This document shows positions 1 to 7,572 of a stretch of 64,000 nt of DNA, piece by piece (the stretch's first letter is position 1; the number at the start of each line of letters is the position of its first letter). Position numbers and translations under genes: made by a program. This stretch comes from Frigidibacter albus (lineage in GTDB: Bacteria; Pseudomonadota; Alphaproteobacteria; Rhodobacterales; Rhodobacteraceae), in NCBI RefSeq assembly GCF_009908165.1, contig NZ_JAAAUC010000008.1:1-64000 (forward strand), in the 5' to 3' direction. A model generated the notes under the pieces. It was not told where the DNA came from. It made no database searches and saw only the letters and a list, made by a program, of their open reading frames with translations.

Positions 1-118
1 CATAGAACGTGCCTTCCGACATCCCGTGCTTGCGGCAGAGATCTGCGCACTTCGCCCCGGCCTCATGCTCCTGCAAAATGCCGATGATCTGCTCTTCGGT
101 TCGTATCGTTCGCTTCAT
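1..118 (-). CDS. IS3-family transposase OrfA, N-terminal part (runs off the window)
   Basis: The first 39 codons read MKRTIRTEEQIIGILQEHEA and continue with GAKCADLCRKHGMSEGTFY. This is the start of the helix-turn-helix OrfA protein of IS3-family (IS407-like) elements, which binds the terminal repeats and is normally fused to the DDE domain of OrfB by frameshifting. The gene starts at ATG 118, about 60 bases inside the inverted repeat. The rest of OrfA and all of OrfB are outside the window, so it is not possible to say whether the element is intact. Confidence 0.8.
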   Translation of the reverse strand, partial: MKRTIRTEEQIIGILQEHEAGAKCADLCRKHGMSEGTFY

Positions 119-181
119 CGTCCGTCCTCTCCATGGAGCGGACTCTAATCGCAGTTGGAGGAAAAATCCCGTGGCAGGTCA
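1..181 (-). mobile_element. IS3-family insertion sequence, left end only
   Basis: The left end of an IS3-family element enters the window and continues beyond base 1. The likely terminal inverted repeat reads TGACCTGCCACGGGATTTTT on the minus strand at about 181 down to 162. It lies just upstream of an orfA start at 118. The element abuts the end of an IS5-family transposase remnant, so it probably inserted into or beside the right end of that older element. The other end cannot be seen. Confidence 0.7.
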
Positions 182-200
182 CCCCTTCCCCTGGTCAGAC

Positions 201-583
201 CTATCCTCCACGCTGCGTGAGGGGTGTTCCCAGGGCGGTGAAGCGGTTGAGGATGGCGGCCCTGATCTGAAGTTTGGCGACTTGCCTGTCGAAGTCGCGC
301 GACACGACGCGCTCGCCCAGGAGCTTGAAGCAGCGCATCTTGGTCTCGACCAGACTTCGTCGGTAGTAGCCGGTCCAGCGCTTCCAAATCGCCCTGCCAA
401 GACGGCGGCAACTGCGGAGTGCCTCGTTGCGCACCGCCGCCCCTGCGGTCGGTTCGTTCCACGGCTTGCCGTTCCTGCGGGGCGGGATGACTGCCGCTGC
501 TCCGCGCGCCGCGATGGCGGCGTGGCAGGCCCGAGTGTCATAGGCCCCATCCGCGGGTAACCGGCAGATTTCTACCGCCGTGA
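201..583 (-). pseudogene. IS5-family transposase, C-terminal fragment
   Basis: Translation gives the end of an IS5-family DDE transposase: LPADGAYDTRACHAAIAARG, then AAAVIPPRRNGKPW, IWKRWTGYYRRSLVETKM and RDFDRQVAKLQIRAAILNRF, ending at the TAG at 201. GAYDT carries a catalytic Asp and RRSLVETKM the catalytic Glu region of the family. The N-terminal part is separated from it by foreign sequence, so no functional protein can be made. The junction with the 98-aa ORF lies near 575-600 but is not sharply defined. Confidence 0.75.
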
Positions 584-868
584 CTGGGTCTTGATGCGGG
601 CGACGAGGTCGGCGTCATGGACGAGGTCGTCGAGGAACTCGTGCCAGGTTTTGATGGTGAAGCGGGCGCCCCCGAGCATGTCTTGCAGTTCTTCGATGCC
701 CTGGCCGGTCAGGGCGATGATGGTCTCGTCTGAACCGGTATAGACGCTGATGATCGCGCCGTAGGTCAGATTGTCGTCGTTGTAGACGATTGCTTCGAGA
801 AGCTTAGGGTCTTCGCCCGGCATCCTGGCGACGTAGTCGAGGGTGCAGACATGGGTGACGGTTGCCAT
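572..868 (-). CDS. Hypothetical 98-aa protein inside the IS scar
   Basis: An open frame of 98 codons starts at ATG 868, overlapping the stop of the upstream IS66 fragment (TGATG), and ends at TAG 572. The protein is acidic and mixed in composition (MATVTHVCTLDYVARMPGED, YGAIISVYTGSDETI, TIKTWHEFLDDLVHDADLVA) and looks like a real globular protein rather than a shadow frame. I do not recognise a family. It may be a passenger brought in with the IS66-type material or part of an older gene. Whether it is expressed is unknown. Confidence 0.45.
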   Translation of the reverse strand: MATVTHVCTLDYVARMPGEDPKLLEAIVYNDDNLTYGAIISVYTGSDETIIALTGQGIEELQDMLGGARFTIKTWHEFLDDLVHDADLVARIKTQSRR

Positions 869-1193
869 CAGGCGGCCTCCGGCAGAGCTGTGGGCAGCGG
901 CGCCAGCACCTGCATGGCGCGGTCACACCAATCGACCAGCGTGCTGTCGGGATGTCTGCCCCCATGCGGGCGAAGATCTCGTGCTGGCTATACAAGGGAA
1001 GTTGATCGTCGAACTTCGAGACCAAGATGTGGGCCAGAAGGCCGGCGCCGGCCATGCTGTCCGGGATCGGCCGGCTGGGAGCCGGCATCTGCACCATGCG
1101 CTCGCAGCGGCGGCAGGATTTCTTGGGGCGGGCAATCTGGACGACTTTCAACTGCGCCGCGATCAGATCCTGCATCTCGCTGACATCCTCACC
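868..1193 (-). pseudogene. IS66-family transposase (TnpC), internal fragment with frameshift
   Basis: From GEDVSEMQDLIAAQLKVV through CRRCERMVQMPAPSRP and LLAHILVSKFDDQLPLYSQ this matches the zinc-binding and pre-catalytic part of IS66 TnpC proteins. The frame is fused directly to the N-terminus of the IS5 transposase at about 1193. Near position 950 the family match jumps frame: it resumes as STLVDWCDRAMQVLAPL and stops at 868-870. Both the start and the catalytic end of TnpC are missing. It is a relic. Confidence 0.7.
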
Positions 1194-1382
1194 CTTCAGC
1201 GTCAGGCAGGCCTGGATCGCCGCGTCGGTGAACACCGGCTGCCGCCCGCACCTGCCGGTTGGCGCGGCCAGCCACTGCGTCTCGGGATAAAAAAAGATCG
1301 ACAGCGATCCGCGCTTCGAGAACGCAAGGTTGTAGTCATGCCAGTTCATCATGCGGTAGGTGGGGGGCTTCGGTCTGTTCAT
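1194..1382 (-). pseudogene. IS5-family transposase, N-terminal fragment
   Basis: The first 63 codons read MNRPKPPTYRMMNWHDYNLA, then FSKRGSLSIFFYPETQWLA and GRQPVFTDAAIQACLTLK, the standard beginning of IS427-group IS5 transposases. The expected continuation (VLFGLPLRQT and onward) is absent. The frame instead runs into IS66 sequence. Together with the fragment at 201-583 it defines one broken IS5 copy. Confidence 0.75.
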
Positions 1383-1427
1383 GCAGACCAGCTACCACGC
1401 TGAATTCACAGAGCAAATCTCCACCGC

Positions 1428-1444
1428 ATTTGCGCAACAAAGCC
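1428..1444 (-). repeat. Terminal inverted repeat of the IS5-family remnant
   Basis: On the minus strand the sequence is GGCTTTGTTGCGCAAAT, the typical end of IS5/IS427-group elements, 46 bases upstream of the transposase ATG. The partner repeat has been lost at the IS3 junction. Confidence 0.6.
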
Positions 1445-1629
1445 TCGTCGCGATGATCTGCCTGTTCTCAATAAGCGGCTTGGAGCGTTCCAGAGCGTTG
1501 ACATGGAGGGCAACGCCTAAATCGCGGGATATCAGGATATCGGGATGCAGTTCAGCGAGGTCGCGCGCCGCTAGCGTAGGTCTCTTTATCGCGTCCAGTT
1601 CGCTTCGCGTGGCTTTTTCCCCTCCTTGA
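1445..1629 (-). other. Lower-GC stretch with a possible gene remnant beside the IS end
   Basis: This strip between the IS5 end and the glycosyltransferase gene is clearly less GC-rich than the rest. A minus-strand frame (1652 down to 1392) reads through it into the IS repeat, including KATRSELDAIKRPTLAARDL and LHPDILISRDLGVALH. It could be the start of a gene cut off by the IS. I recognise no family, and a chance frame is equally possible. Confidence 0.2.
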
Positions 1630-2451
1630 TCAGATAGAGCCCCCCAACCCAAACTCCGCCCGCACCCGCGCCACCTCGCCCTCGTCCGTCACCTCGCGTC
1701 GCGCCAGGTAGACCATCTTGTCATGGCCGCGGCGGCTTTGGACGTTCTCGCCGTGGTTCACCAGATAGATCATCGCCGGGAACGGCACCGGGGTCAGCGG
1801 GCGGCCGAGCCGCGCGCTGCGGGCGATGTAGTTCTTGTGGCCCTTGCCGATCAGCCGCAGGTGGAAGGCCGGGAACTTCTGGCGCCCGAAATCCACGGCG
1901 AAATAGCCGCAGGACCCGCAGTGCTTCCAGAACACCGACTCGCCCGGCGCCGTGCCCATGCGGGCAATCCGGCCGCTGGCGAAATCGAGCATGTAGCCCT
2001 TCTCGACGATATAGCCCGACCCGTTATTGTCGGCGGCGATCCAGCCCGGCAGGTCCGGGTGGATCAGGTCATCGGCATCCAGATGCGAGACATAGGCAAA
2101 GCCCTTGCAGGTCCGCGCCGCATGTTCCGCCAGCAGCCTTGCCTTGATGTTCTGGTCGGAGATGCCCTTCGACATGTCCTGCGGCGGTGCCTGCACGAAT
2201 TCGTGGCGCGGTCCATCGACAAAGCCCTCTGGCCGGTCCTGCGAGCACAGCAGCACCTTCCAGTTGGCATAGCGCACCGCCTCGATCGAGGCGAGCGTGC
2301 CGGCCAGCACCTCGCAGGCGCGGTCCCAATCCCCGGCATTGGCGCGGCCCACCATCGGGATCAGCCACAGGATCAGCGGATCGGGCCGGGGCGCCGGCGG
2401 GCCCAGAAACAGGGTCCGGTAGGCTCCGGCAAGCAGCAGTTTGGGATGCAT
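1630..2451 (-). CDS. Glycosyltransferase family 2-like protein
   Basis: This 273-aa protein looks like a GT-A fold sugar transferase. The stretch SHLDADDLIHPDL near residue 125 has the DxD-type metal and nucleotide-sugar site following a predicted beta strand, and the N-terminus LILWLIPMVGRAN is the usual first strand. There is no membrane segment, so it is probably cytoplasmic. It resembles the glycosyltransferases common in Rhodobacterales that act on surface polysaccharide, but donor and acceptor cannot be read. It lies upstream of an IS scar and 47 bases downstream of cysE on the same strand. The family is fairly sure and the substrate unknown. Confidence 0.65.
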   Translation of the reverse strand: MHPKLLLAGAYRTLFLGPPAPRPDPLILWLIPMVGRANAGDWDRACEVLAGTLASIEAVRYANWKVLLCSQDRPEGFVDGPRHEFVQAPPQDMSKGISDQNIKARLLAEHAARTCKGFAYVSHLDADDLIHPDLPGWIAADNNGSGYIVEKGYMLDFASGRIARMGTAPGESVFWKHCGSCGYFAVDFGRQKFPAFHLRLIGKGHKNYIARSARLGRPLTPVPFPAMIYLVNHGENVQSRRGHDKMVYLARREVTDEGEVARVRAEFGLGGSI

Positions 2452-2498
2452 CGGGTCAGCCTGTCAGTGATGTGCGGCCCGTTGGGACCAGCCCCTCT

Positions 2499-3305
2499 CT
2501 AGCCGCCGACCACCAGATGGTCCATCTGGATCGCCGGCTGCGGGCAACCCGCCTCGCCCACCACCCGCGCCGGAACCCCGGCAACCGTGGTACAGGGCGG
2601 AACGTCGGTCAGCACCACCGAGCCCGCGGCAATGCGCGAGCAGCGGCCGACGCTGATATTGCCCAGAACCTTGGCCCCGGCGCCGATCAGCACCCCGTCG
2701 CCGATCTTCGGGTGGCGGTCGCCATCATCCTTGCCGGTGCCGCCAAGCGTGACCGAATGCAGCATCGACACGTTGTCGCCCACCACCGCCGTCTCGCCGA
2801 TCACGATGGAATGGGCGTGGTCGATCATGATCCCCTGCCCGATCCGCGCGCCGGGATGGATATCGACGCCGAACACTTCCGACACCCGCATCTGCACGAA
2901 ATAGGCCATGTCGCGGCGCCCCTGCTGCCACAGCCAATGGCCGATCCGGTACGCCTGGATCGCCTGATAGCCCTTGAAGAACAGCACCGGCTGCAAGAAG
3001 CGGTGGCAGGCCGGATCGCGGTCATGCACCGCCACCACATCCGCCCGCGCCGCACGGCCGATCTCGGGCGCATCGGCAAAGGCGGCATCGGCGATCTCGC
3101 GCAGGATCTGCTCGCTCATCTCGCCCGAGGCCAGCTTCAGCGAGAACCGGAAGGCCAGCGCCCGTTCAAACGTCGGATGGTGCAGCAGGCTTGAATGGAT
3201 CAGCCCGCCAAGCAGCGGCTCGCCCTTCACGGCGGCCTCGGCCTCTTCGCAGATACGGCTCCAGACCGGGTCGATCTGGGCCAGCTTCGCTCTGGTTTCG
3301 GCCAT
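2499..3305 (-). CDS. cysE: Serine O-acetyltransferase
   Basis: CysE transfers acetyl from acetyl-CoA to L-serine, giving O-acetylserine for cysteine synthesis in the cytoplasm. The 268-aa length is normal. An alpha-helical N-terminal half (PVWSRICEEAEAAVKGEPLL, LQPVLFFKGYQAIQAYRIGHW) is followed by left-handed beta-helix hexapeptide repeats with the catalytic signature DIHPGARIGQGIMIDHAH, VIGETAVVGDNVSM and TLGGTGKDDGDRHPKIGDG. The start at 3305 gives a full N-terminus (MAETRAKLAQIDPVWSRI). It stands alone except for the downstream glycosyltransferase. The 244 bases upstream are relatively AT-rich and should hold its promoter. No cysteine-feedback mutation can be judged from sequence. Confidence 0.93.
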   Translation of the reverse strand: MAETRAKLAQIDPVWSRICEEAEAAVKGEPLLGGLIHSSLLHHPTFERALAFRFSLKLASGEMSEQILREIADAAFADAPEIGRAARADVVAVHDRDPACHRFLQPVLFFKGYQAIQAYRIGHWLWQQGRRDMAYFVQMRVSEVFGVDIHPGARIGQGIMIDHAHSIVIGETAVVGDNVSMLHSVTLGGTGKDDGDRHPKIGDGVLIGAGAKVLGNISVGRCSRIAAGSVVLTDVPPCTTVAGVPARVVGEAGCPQPAIQMDHLVVGG

Positions 3306-3549
3306 CGCGCGTCCTCCGGTTTTTTCTGATTATAGCAGATAGGGCGAAGCGCGCACTTGTGAAAGAGCACGCGCGCCAACAGCCATTGCACAAAGCCGCG
3401 TCATTGCAGCCCGTTTCTGTGGCCGAAAGGTCGCTTGACGGATGAGTTTCTGCACTGCAGCATTTCTGCGCGAAAGCGGGATGGCGGTTCTCCGATGTTC
3501 GAAGTAGGCAGGTCCTGCGACTGTTCACTGTTCATCATGAGGTCGATCC

Positions 3550-3825
3550 ATGTATTTTTTCTCCTTCGTTCTGCAAAGCACCCTTCTGGCCCTGGAAGCG
3601 CAGGTGGTCATCGAACAGCGGCTGACCATGATGGCGCGCGGCGATGCCGGCGCGCAGGATGAGGTGGTGCGGATGGTCGGAGAAAAGATGGCTCTTGCCG
3701 CCCATGCCTGGCAACACGGCGCGATGTCGCTGGCCACAGGCACCAGCCCGGACGATGTGATGATGGCGACAGTCACCCTCTACCGCGACGCGGTGGACGA
3801 GAACCGGCGCCGGCTCGCGGCCTGA
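3550..3825 (+). CDS. Hypothetical 91-aa protein
   Basis: A 91-aa protein, mostly helical, with no clear family. It begins MYFFSFVLQSTLLALEAQVV and has EKMALAAHAWQHGAMSLATG in the middle, a Met- and Ala-rich amphipathic pattern that recalls short phasin-like or stress-associated proteins of Rhodobacterales; this resemblance is only an impression. Codon use fits the genome. It converges with the response regulator gene, with only 6 bases between the stops. The start at 3550 is the first ATG of the frame. Confidence 0.5.
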   Translation: MYFFSFVLQSTLLALEAQVVIEQRLTMMARGDAGAQDEVVRMVGEKMALAAHAWQHGAMSLATGTSPDDVMMATVTLYRDAVDENRRRLAA

Positions 3826-3831
3826 CCGGGG

Positions 3832-4284
3832 CTATTGCGCGGCGGTTGCTGTGTGCCCGCCGCGCCCGCCGCGGGATGACACGGCCCGGCGCAGCGCGGC
3901 TTCCAGATCGTCAGGGCTGAACGGCTTCTCCAGCACGCAAGCCCGCGGATCTGCCTTGAGTTCGAAGGCGGTATGCCCGGTCGCCAGGACCACCGGCACA
4001 CCCGCCTCGAGCAGCTTGGCCGCCAGATCGAGCGAGGACAGTCCGGCGCGCCCGATGCTCACATCCAGCAGCGCCAGATCCGGCATGCCTTCGGCCAGTG
4101 CCTTCTCGGCACCGGCAAGCGAGGCCGCAGCCGCGATCTGCTCGAACCCAAGGTCGCGCAGCACCTGCGATGTCTCCATCGCGATGATCGCCTCGTCTTC
4201 GAGGTAGAGGATGCGCAGTTGGGGCGGGGTCCAGGCCAAGGCAGGGGTCCAATCTGGGTCACGGATCATGGCAATGCTAGTCAC
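3832..4284 (-). CDS. Stand-alone response regulator (receiver domain only)
   Basis: A 150-aa single receiver domain. Acidic pocket residues E29 and D30 (ILYLEDEAI), the phospho-acceptor D74 (DLALLDVSIG) and K120 (VLEKPFSPDDL) are all present, so it should accept a phosphoryl group from a histidine kinase. No output domain follows, only a Gly/Ala tail. Such short regulators in alphaproteobacteria often act as phosphate sinks or in HWE-kinase pathways; an HWE kinase is encoded at 26977-28050, but a link is only a guess. It converges with the small gene at 3550. Confidence 0.8.
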   Translation of the reverse strand: MTSIAMIRDPDWTPALAWTPPQLRILYLEDEAIIAMETSQVLRDLGFEQIAAAASLAGAEKALAEGMPDLALLDVSIGRAGLSSLDLAAKLLEAGVPVVLATGHTAFELKADPRACVLEKPFSPDDLEAALRRAVSSRGGRGGHTATAAQ

Positions 4285-4593
4285 GTCAACGGGTCGAAAT
4301 CAGGGCGTCGGGTCGCGCCGGGTGGGCATCCTGGCAAAGCGCCCCTTTCCGGAAATACGCCTTGCCGGGGGCAAAGGTTCCAACCTGAATCAGTATGACG
4401 CAACAAAATGCCCGGGGAAATGCCTTGCCCTGCACCCCCGCCGCAGATGCCGGAAATGTGCAGCGCCGATCCGCCGAATGCCCCGAATTTCGGCTGAATC
4501 CGGCCGTTTTTCGGGGCGATGACAGGGCGCGGCCGCGCCTCCCAAATCGAGAGGCAGCGGCGGCACGCCCCACGCAGATCCTTCGCCGGCAAC

Positions 4594-4618
4594 GGAACCG
4601 GCGCCGGGGCGCAGAGTT
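4594..4618 (+). promoter_or_regulatory. Possible general-stress (EcfG-type) sigma promoter
   Basis: GGAAC at 4594-4598 and GTT at 4616-4618 are separated by 17 bases, close to the alphaproteobacterial EcfG consensus GGAAC-N16-CGTT with one mismatch. It lies 74 bases before the DUF1328 gene. The rest of the 4285-4691 gap shows no gene. The site is suggestive but such short motifs occur by chance. Confidence 0.4.
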
Positions 4619-4691
4619 GAGGCTGCAGAGGCGCGACCCGACCGGCCGCGCCGCAACGGTCTCTATCCGCCCCCTCAGAAGGAGTTGCACT

Positions 4692-4865
4692 ATGCTTGGT
4701 TGGGCTCTCACATTCCTCATCGTCGCGCTGATCGCCGGCGCGCTTGGCTTTGGCGGCATTGCCGGCGCATCCGTCGGGATCGCCAAGATCCTGTTCTTCG
4801 TGTTCATCGTGCTCTTCGTCGTGGCGATGATTGCCCGCGCCCTGCGGGGGCAGCCGCCCGTCTGA
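4692..4865 (+). CDS. DUF1328 small membrane protein
   Basis: A 57-aa inner-membrane protein of the DUF1328 (YtjA-like) family: [20 protein letters not shown], then [20 protein letters not shown], with two membrane helices joined by a glycine-rich turn and a short basic tail. The start is fixed by AAGGAG at 4678-4683. Function is unknown; the family is often induced by general stress, which fits the candidate EcfG-type promoter upstream. A hairpin further downstream separates it from the convergent DoxX gene. Confidence 0.85.
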   Translation: MLGWALTFLIVALIAGALGFGGIAGASVGIAKILFFVFIVLFVVAMIARALRGQPPV

Positions 4866-4985
4866 CGGCGGCCAGCCTGACGGCACCCAGCCTGACGGCA
4901 CAGAGCATCCGCGCACCCAGCGCGGCCCAGACTTGCCGGACCACCGGCGCGGCATACCCCCATGTCGGGCCGGCCGTGCAAGAGC

Positions 4986-5009
4986 GGGTCGCAGATTATT
5001 CTGCGGCCC
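4986..5009. terminator. Hairpin between convergent genes (possible bidirectional terminator)
   Basis: GGGTCGCAGA and TCTGCGGCCC form a 10-base stem with one mismatch and a TTAT loop. It lies just after the stop of the DoxX gene on the minus strand and beyond the DUF1328 gene on the plus strand. There is no strong T-run, only ATTTG on the plus side. Confidence 0.4.
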
Positions 5010-5020
5010 GATTTGCTGTG

Positions 5021-5464
5021 TCAGCCGCGGCGATCCAGCCCCAGCAGCGCATCCAGCGACAGCGCCCCCGGCCCCCGCGCGATCAGTGCGAGCAGGCAGG
5101 CCGCCCAGAGCCCATGCGTCGCCCAGGCCCCCGGATAGACAAAGACCTGAATGACCAGCGTCATCGCCAGCAGCCCCAGCGCCGCGCCCCTTGTCATCAA
5201 CCCCAGCACCAGCAGCACCGGCAGCAGATGTTCGGCCAGCGTCGCGCCCACCGCCGCCAGATGCGGCGGGATCAGCGGCAGGGCGTATTCGTGTTCGAAC
5301 AGGAAGTAGGTCGCGGGCTTGATCGTCAGCCCCTCCACCTTGGTACGGCCCGAGGCGAAGAACACCGCCGCCGGAAACAGCCGCAGCGCCAGCGCCGGAA
5401 GGGCCCAACCGACCCGGTCCCCGGCTGCATTCAGCCGCGAAATGCGTGAAGCCATCCCTGTCAT
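5021..5464 (-). CDS. DoxX family membrane protein of the bufferin operon
   Basis: A 147-aa four-helix DoxX family protein ([58 protein letters not shown]). The start at 5464 overlaps the stop of the upstream DUF2063 gene as ATGA, so the two are translationally coupled. DoxX proteins are the usual last gene of DUF2282-DUF692-DUF2063 clusters. Their exact role there is unknown; roles in membrane redox or in handling electrons or thiols have been proposed for the family. Confidence 0.88.
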   Translation of the reverse strand: MTGMASRISRLNAAGDRVGWALPALALRLFPAAVFFASGRTKVEGLTIKPATYFLFEHEYALPLIPPHLAAVGATLAEHLLPVLLVLGLMTRGAALGLLAMTLVIQVFVYPGAWATHGLWAACLLALIARGPGALSLDALLGLDRRG

Positions 5465-6228
5465 GCCGCTTCCCCCACTTCGATGATCGCGCCCGCCGCC
5501 ATGAGATATCCCAGCACCGCCGCCGGATCGTGCCCCGGCTCCGCCAGCTGTCCCCGCAGCGCCGCGGGCCCCAGCGCCTGCCCCGCCAGCAGCGCCGCCA
5601 CCAGCGCGGCATCGCCGGGGGCCAGCGCCCGCACCGGCACCTCCAGTGCCCTGTCGCGCAGGATCAGCGCCAACTCCGGCCCCTGCGCCCGCATCCCTGC
5701 CGCGTCTGCGCCCGGCTGGTTCGCCGCCCAGATGCTTGCCGCCGGCCAGGCCGAGGCAACCAGCGCCACCGACGGGTGCAGCACCAGCCGCAACGCCTCG
5801 GGACTCGTCGCCCCCGCCAGCGCCGCCGGGCTCACCGCCACCGCATCCGCCGCGTGATAGGCCAGCCCCCGCGCCCGCTCGATCCGCGCCACATCCGGCA
5901 GATAGGGCAGGCCAGCGACCGGCGGGAAGCCTTTCAGAAATCCCGGAAACTCTGCGCCCCAATCCAGCAATACCGGCGAGGCGGGCGGGTGCTGCGCAAT
6001 GAACACCCGCGCCATCGCCCGGAAGAACGCGTCCCCCACCAGCCGCGACACTGCCGGGAAGCGCCGCGCCAAAGCCTCGGTCAGGCTGTGCGCGACGTTG
6101 TTGCGGTAGACGGCAAAGCGCTGCTCTGCCTCTGCCACCGCCGTCACGCCCTCCGGCAGCCCGCCTCCGACAAGCCCCGCCCGGAACGCCGCGACGAAGC
6201 CGCCATGCCCCTCAGCCGGCGCGAGCAT
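5461..6228 (-). CDS. bufC: DUF2063 protein, MNIO partner (BufC/HvfC type)
   Basis: This 255-aa protein has the DUF2063 N-terminal domain ([60 protein letters not shown]), followed by a second domain as in HvfC/BufC proteins. These proteins bind the precursor peptide and dock it to the DUF692 oxidase, so it probably acts in the cytoplasm as the recognition partner of the product of 6212-7063. It overlaps that gene by 17 bases and the DoxX gene by 4, which points to strict co-expression. Confidence 0.88.
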   Translation of the reverse strand: MLAPAEGHGGFVAAFRAGLVGGGLPEGVTAVAEAEQRFAVYRNNVAHSLTEALARRFPAVSRLVGDAFFRAMARVFIAQHPPASPVLLDWGAEFPGFLKGFPPVAGLPYLPDVARIERARGLAYHAADAVAVSPAALAGATSPEALRLVLHPSVALVASAWPAASIWAANQPGADAAGMRAQGPELALILRDRALEVPVRALAPGDAALVAALLAGQALGPAALRGQLAEPGHDPAAVLGYLMAAGAIIEVGEAA

Positions 6229-7063
6229 GGCGAACCTCCAACGCGTCCAACAAGGCCCCCGCCCGCGCCGCCTCTGTCAGCAGCACCGGAAGCTCCGGCA
6301 CGTCATTGTCCCATTCGATCAGCGTCGGCAGCGGCCCGGTCCGCGCCAGCACCTCGGCATACAGCGTCCAGACCGGGTCCGCGACCGGCGTGCCATGCGC
6401 GTCGATCAGCAAGGGACCCGAGGGCAGCGCCTCCTCGGCATGGCCGCCCAGATGCAGCTCGCCCACCGCCGCCAGCGGGAAGTCGGCCAGATAGGCGCGC
6501 GGATCGGTGCGGTGGTTGGTGGCGCTGACGAAGACGTTGTTCACATCCAGCAGCAGGCCGCAGCCGGTGCGGCGCACCACCTCGGCCAGAAACTCGGTTT
6601 CCGAAAGCGTCGATTGCGCAAACAGCACATAGGTCGAGGGATTCTCCAGCAGCATCCGCCGCCCCAGCACCGCCTGCACCTCGTCGATATGGTCACAGAC
6701 GATCCCCAGCGTCTCGGGTGTATAGGGCAGAGGCAGCAGGTCGTTGAGGTAATCCCCACCATGGCTCGACCAGGCCAAGTGCTCGGAAAAGCTCTCGGGC
6801 TCATAGGCGTTGCACAGGCGATTCAGCCGGGCCAGATGCTCGGCATCCAGCCGCCCTGCCCCGCCGATGGACAGCCCGACCCCGTGCAGCGACAGCGCAT
6901 AATCGGCCCGCAGCTCCCGCAGCTGCGCATGGGGCACGCCGCCCGCGCCCATGTAATTCTCGGCATGAACCTCGAAGAAGCCAAGGTCCGGCCGCGTGCT
7001 TCGGATCGCCGCAAAATGCTCGGGCTTGAACCCCAGCCCCGGCGCGGCAGGCAAATTGATCAT
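6212..7063 (-). CDS. bufB: DUF692 multinuclear non-heme iron oxidative enzyme (MNIO) for bufferin maturation
   Basis: A 283-aa DUF692 TIM-barrel protein. Expected metal-binding segments are visible: [73 protein letters not shown] and LIEWDND. MNIOs oxidise cysteines of RiPP precursors, in bufferins and methanobactins to sulfur heterocycles that bind copper. GGGGGAGG five bases before ATG 7063 favours that start over an ATG at 7078. A terminator-like hairpin separates it from the precursor gene upstream. Substrate assignment is from neighbours. Confidence 0.92.
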   Translation of the reverse strand: MINLPAAPGLGFKPEHFAAIRSTRPDLGFFEVHAENYMGAGGVPHAQLRELRADYALSLHGVGLSIGGAGRLDAEHLARLNRLCNAYEPESFSEHLAWSSHGGDYLNDLLPLPYTPETLGIVCDHIDEVQAVLGRRMLLENPSTYVLFAQSTLSETEFLAEVVRRTGCGLLLDVNNVFVSATNHRTDPRAYLADFPLAAVGELHLGGHAEEALPSGPLLIDAHGTPVADPVWTLYAEVLARTGPLPTLIEWDNDVPELPVLLTEAARAGALLDALEVRHARAG

Positions 7064-7080
7064 CGGAACCTCCCCCATGA

Positions 7081-7108
7081 AAACGGGGGCGGGAGAGCCC
7101 CGCCCCCC
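7081..7108 (-). terminator. Intercistronic terminator/attenuator between bufA and bufB
   Basis: On the minus strand GGGGGCGGG pairs with CCCGCCCCC (7108-7100 and 7094-7086, five-base loop), followed by GTTTTC. It lies between the stop of bufA (7115) and the start of bufB (7063). This is an intrinsic terminator shape inside an operon, as expected if the precursor must be made in excess over the enzymes. Confidence 0.7.
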
Positions 7109-7114
7109 GCCAGA

Positions 7115-7387
7115 TCACATCGCGATCGGCTCCAGCGAGCCCATGCCCTTGGGCGTTTCCATGGTGGTGCAGGTGCCGGCCGGGACCAGCTTCCAGGCGT
7201 TGCCCTGATAGTCCATGGTCGAGCTGCCGGCGCAGGTGGTGCCCGGGCCAGCGGCGCAATCGTTCTGGCCGGCCAGCGCCACGCCGTAGCATTTCTCCAT
7301 CTCGGCCGCCTGCGCAGAGCCGGCCGCAAGGGTCAGCGCCGTCGCCAGCGAGGCGGCCAGGGTCAGCGTGTTGGACATATGGGTCAT
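7115..7387 (-). CDS. bufA: DUF2282 bufferin precursor (copper-binding RiPP)
   Basis: A 90-aa precursor of the DUF2282 (BufA1-like) family. A long Sec-type signal ([20 protein letters not shown], then AQAAEM) is followed by a core of about 60 residues with exactly four cysteines, C33 (EKCYGVA), C44 (QNDCAAG), C52 (TTCAGSS) and C73 (GTCTTME), the family pattern. In known bufferins these cysteines are oxidised by the MNIO and the secreted peptide chelates copper. ATG 7387 has GAGGAG nine bases upstream; a second ATG lies at 7378. Transcription likely starts from the ECF promoter at 7451-7476. Confidence 0.93.
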   Translation of the reverse strand: MTHMSNTLTLAASLATALTLAAGSAQAAEMEKCYGVALAGQNDCAAGPGTTCAGSSTMDYQGNAWKLVPAGTCTTMETPKGMGSLEPIAM

Positions 7388-7450
7388 TCTCGGTGTCTCC
7401 TCAGGAATGTTGCGTTGCTCAGGGCCCGTCAGCCGGTTCCCGCAACACCA

Positions 7451-7476
7451 GTCGGGCCGCAGGGACGCTTTGTTAC
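7451..7476 (-). promoter_or_regulatory. ECF (SigF-type) promoter for bufABC-doxX
   Basis: On the minus strand GTAACA (-35, 7476-7471) is followed after 16 bases by CGAC (-10, 7454-7451). The box and its flanks (GTAACAAAGCG, CGACTGG) match the divergent promoter at 7535-7561. The expected transcript starts near 7443, leaving a leader of about 55 bases before bufA. The pattern resembles the SigF promoter known in Caulobacter (GTAACC-N16-CGAA). Confidence 0.72.
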
Positions 7477-7534
7477 GCCGATCACGCATCCGTGTTGGCA
7501 TTCGTGCAATTCGCGCAATACCGTGGCCGCGGCT

Positions 7535-7561
7535 GTAACAAAGCGCCCGCGCGCGCCGAAC
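7535..7561 (+). promoter_or_regulatory. ECF (SigF-type) autoregulatory promoter for sigF-nrsF
   Basis: GTAACA at 7535-7540 is followed after 16 bases by CGAAC at 7557-7561. The -35 flank GTAACAAAGCG is identical to the divergent buf promoter. The predicted start near 7568 is only 5 to 11 bases from the possible ATG codons of the sigma gene, so the autoregulated mRNA would have a very short leader. Confidence 0.7.
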
Positions 7562-7572
7562 TGGCAGGCAAG

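Larger units (their letters stand above)
182..1444 (-). mobile_element. IS5-family element, interrupted and internally deleted
   Basis: The two ends of one IS5-family (IS427-like) transposase gene are found at 1382-1194 and about 583-201, in the same orientation. Between them sit a piece of an IS66 transposase and a 98-aa ORF instead of the middle of the IS5 gene, roughly 130 residues including most of the catalytic region. The outer terminal repeat is recognisable at 1444-1428. The other end is cut by the IS3 element. This is a dead element and a record of at least three transposition or deletion events. Confidence 0.65.

Noticed and set aside
804-1382. A single 192-aa transposase-like protein
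   Set aside because: It is a chance in-frame fusion of IS5 and IS66 pieces; its last part is out of frame with the IS66 family match.
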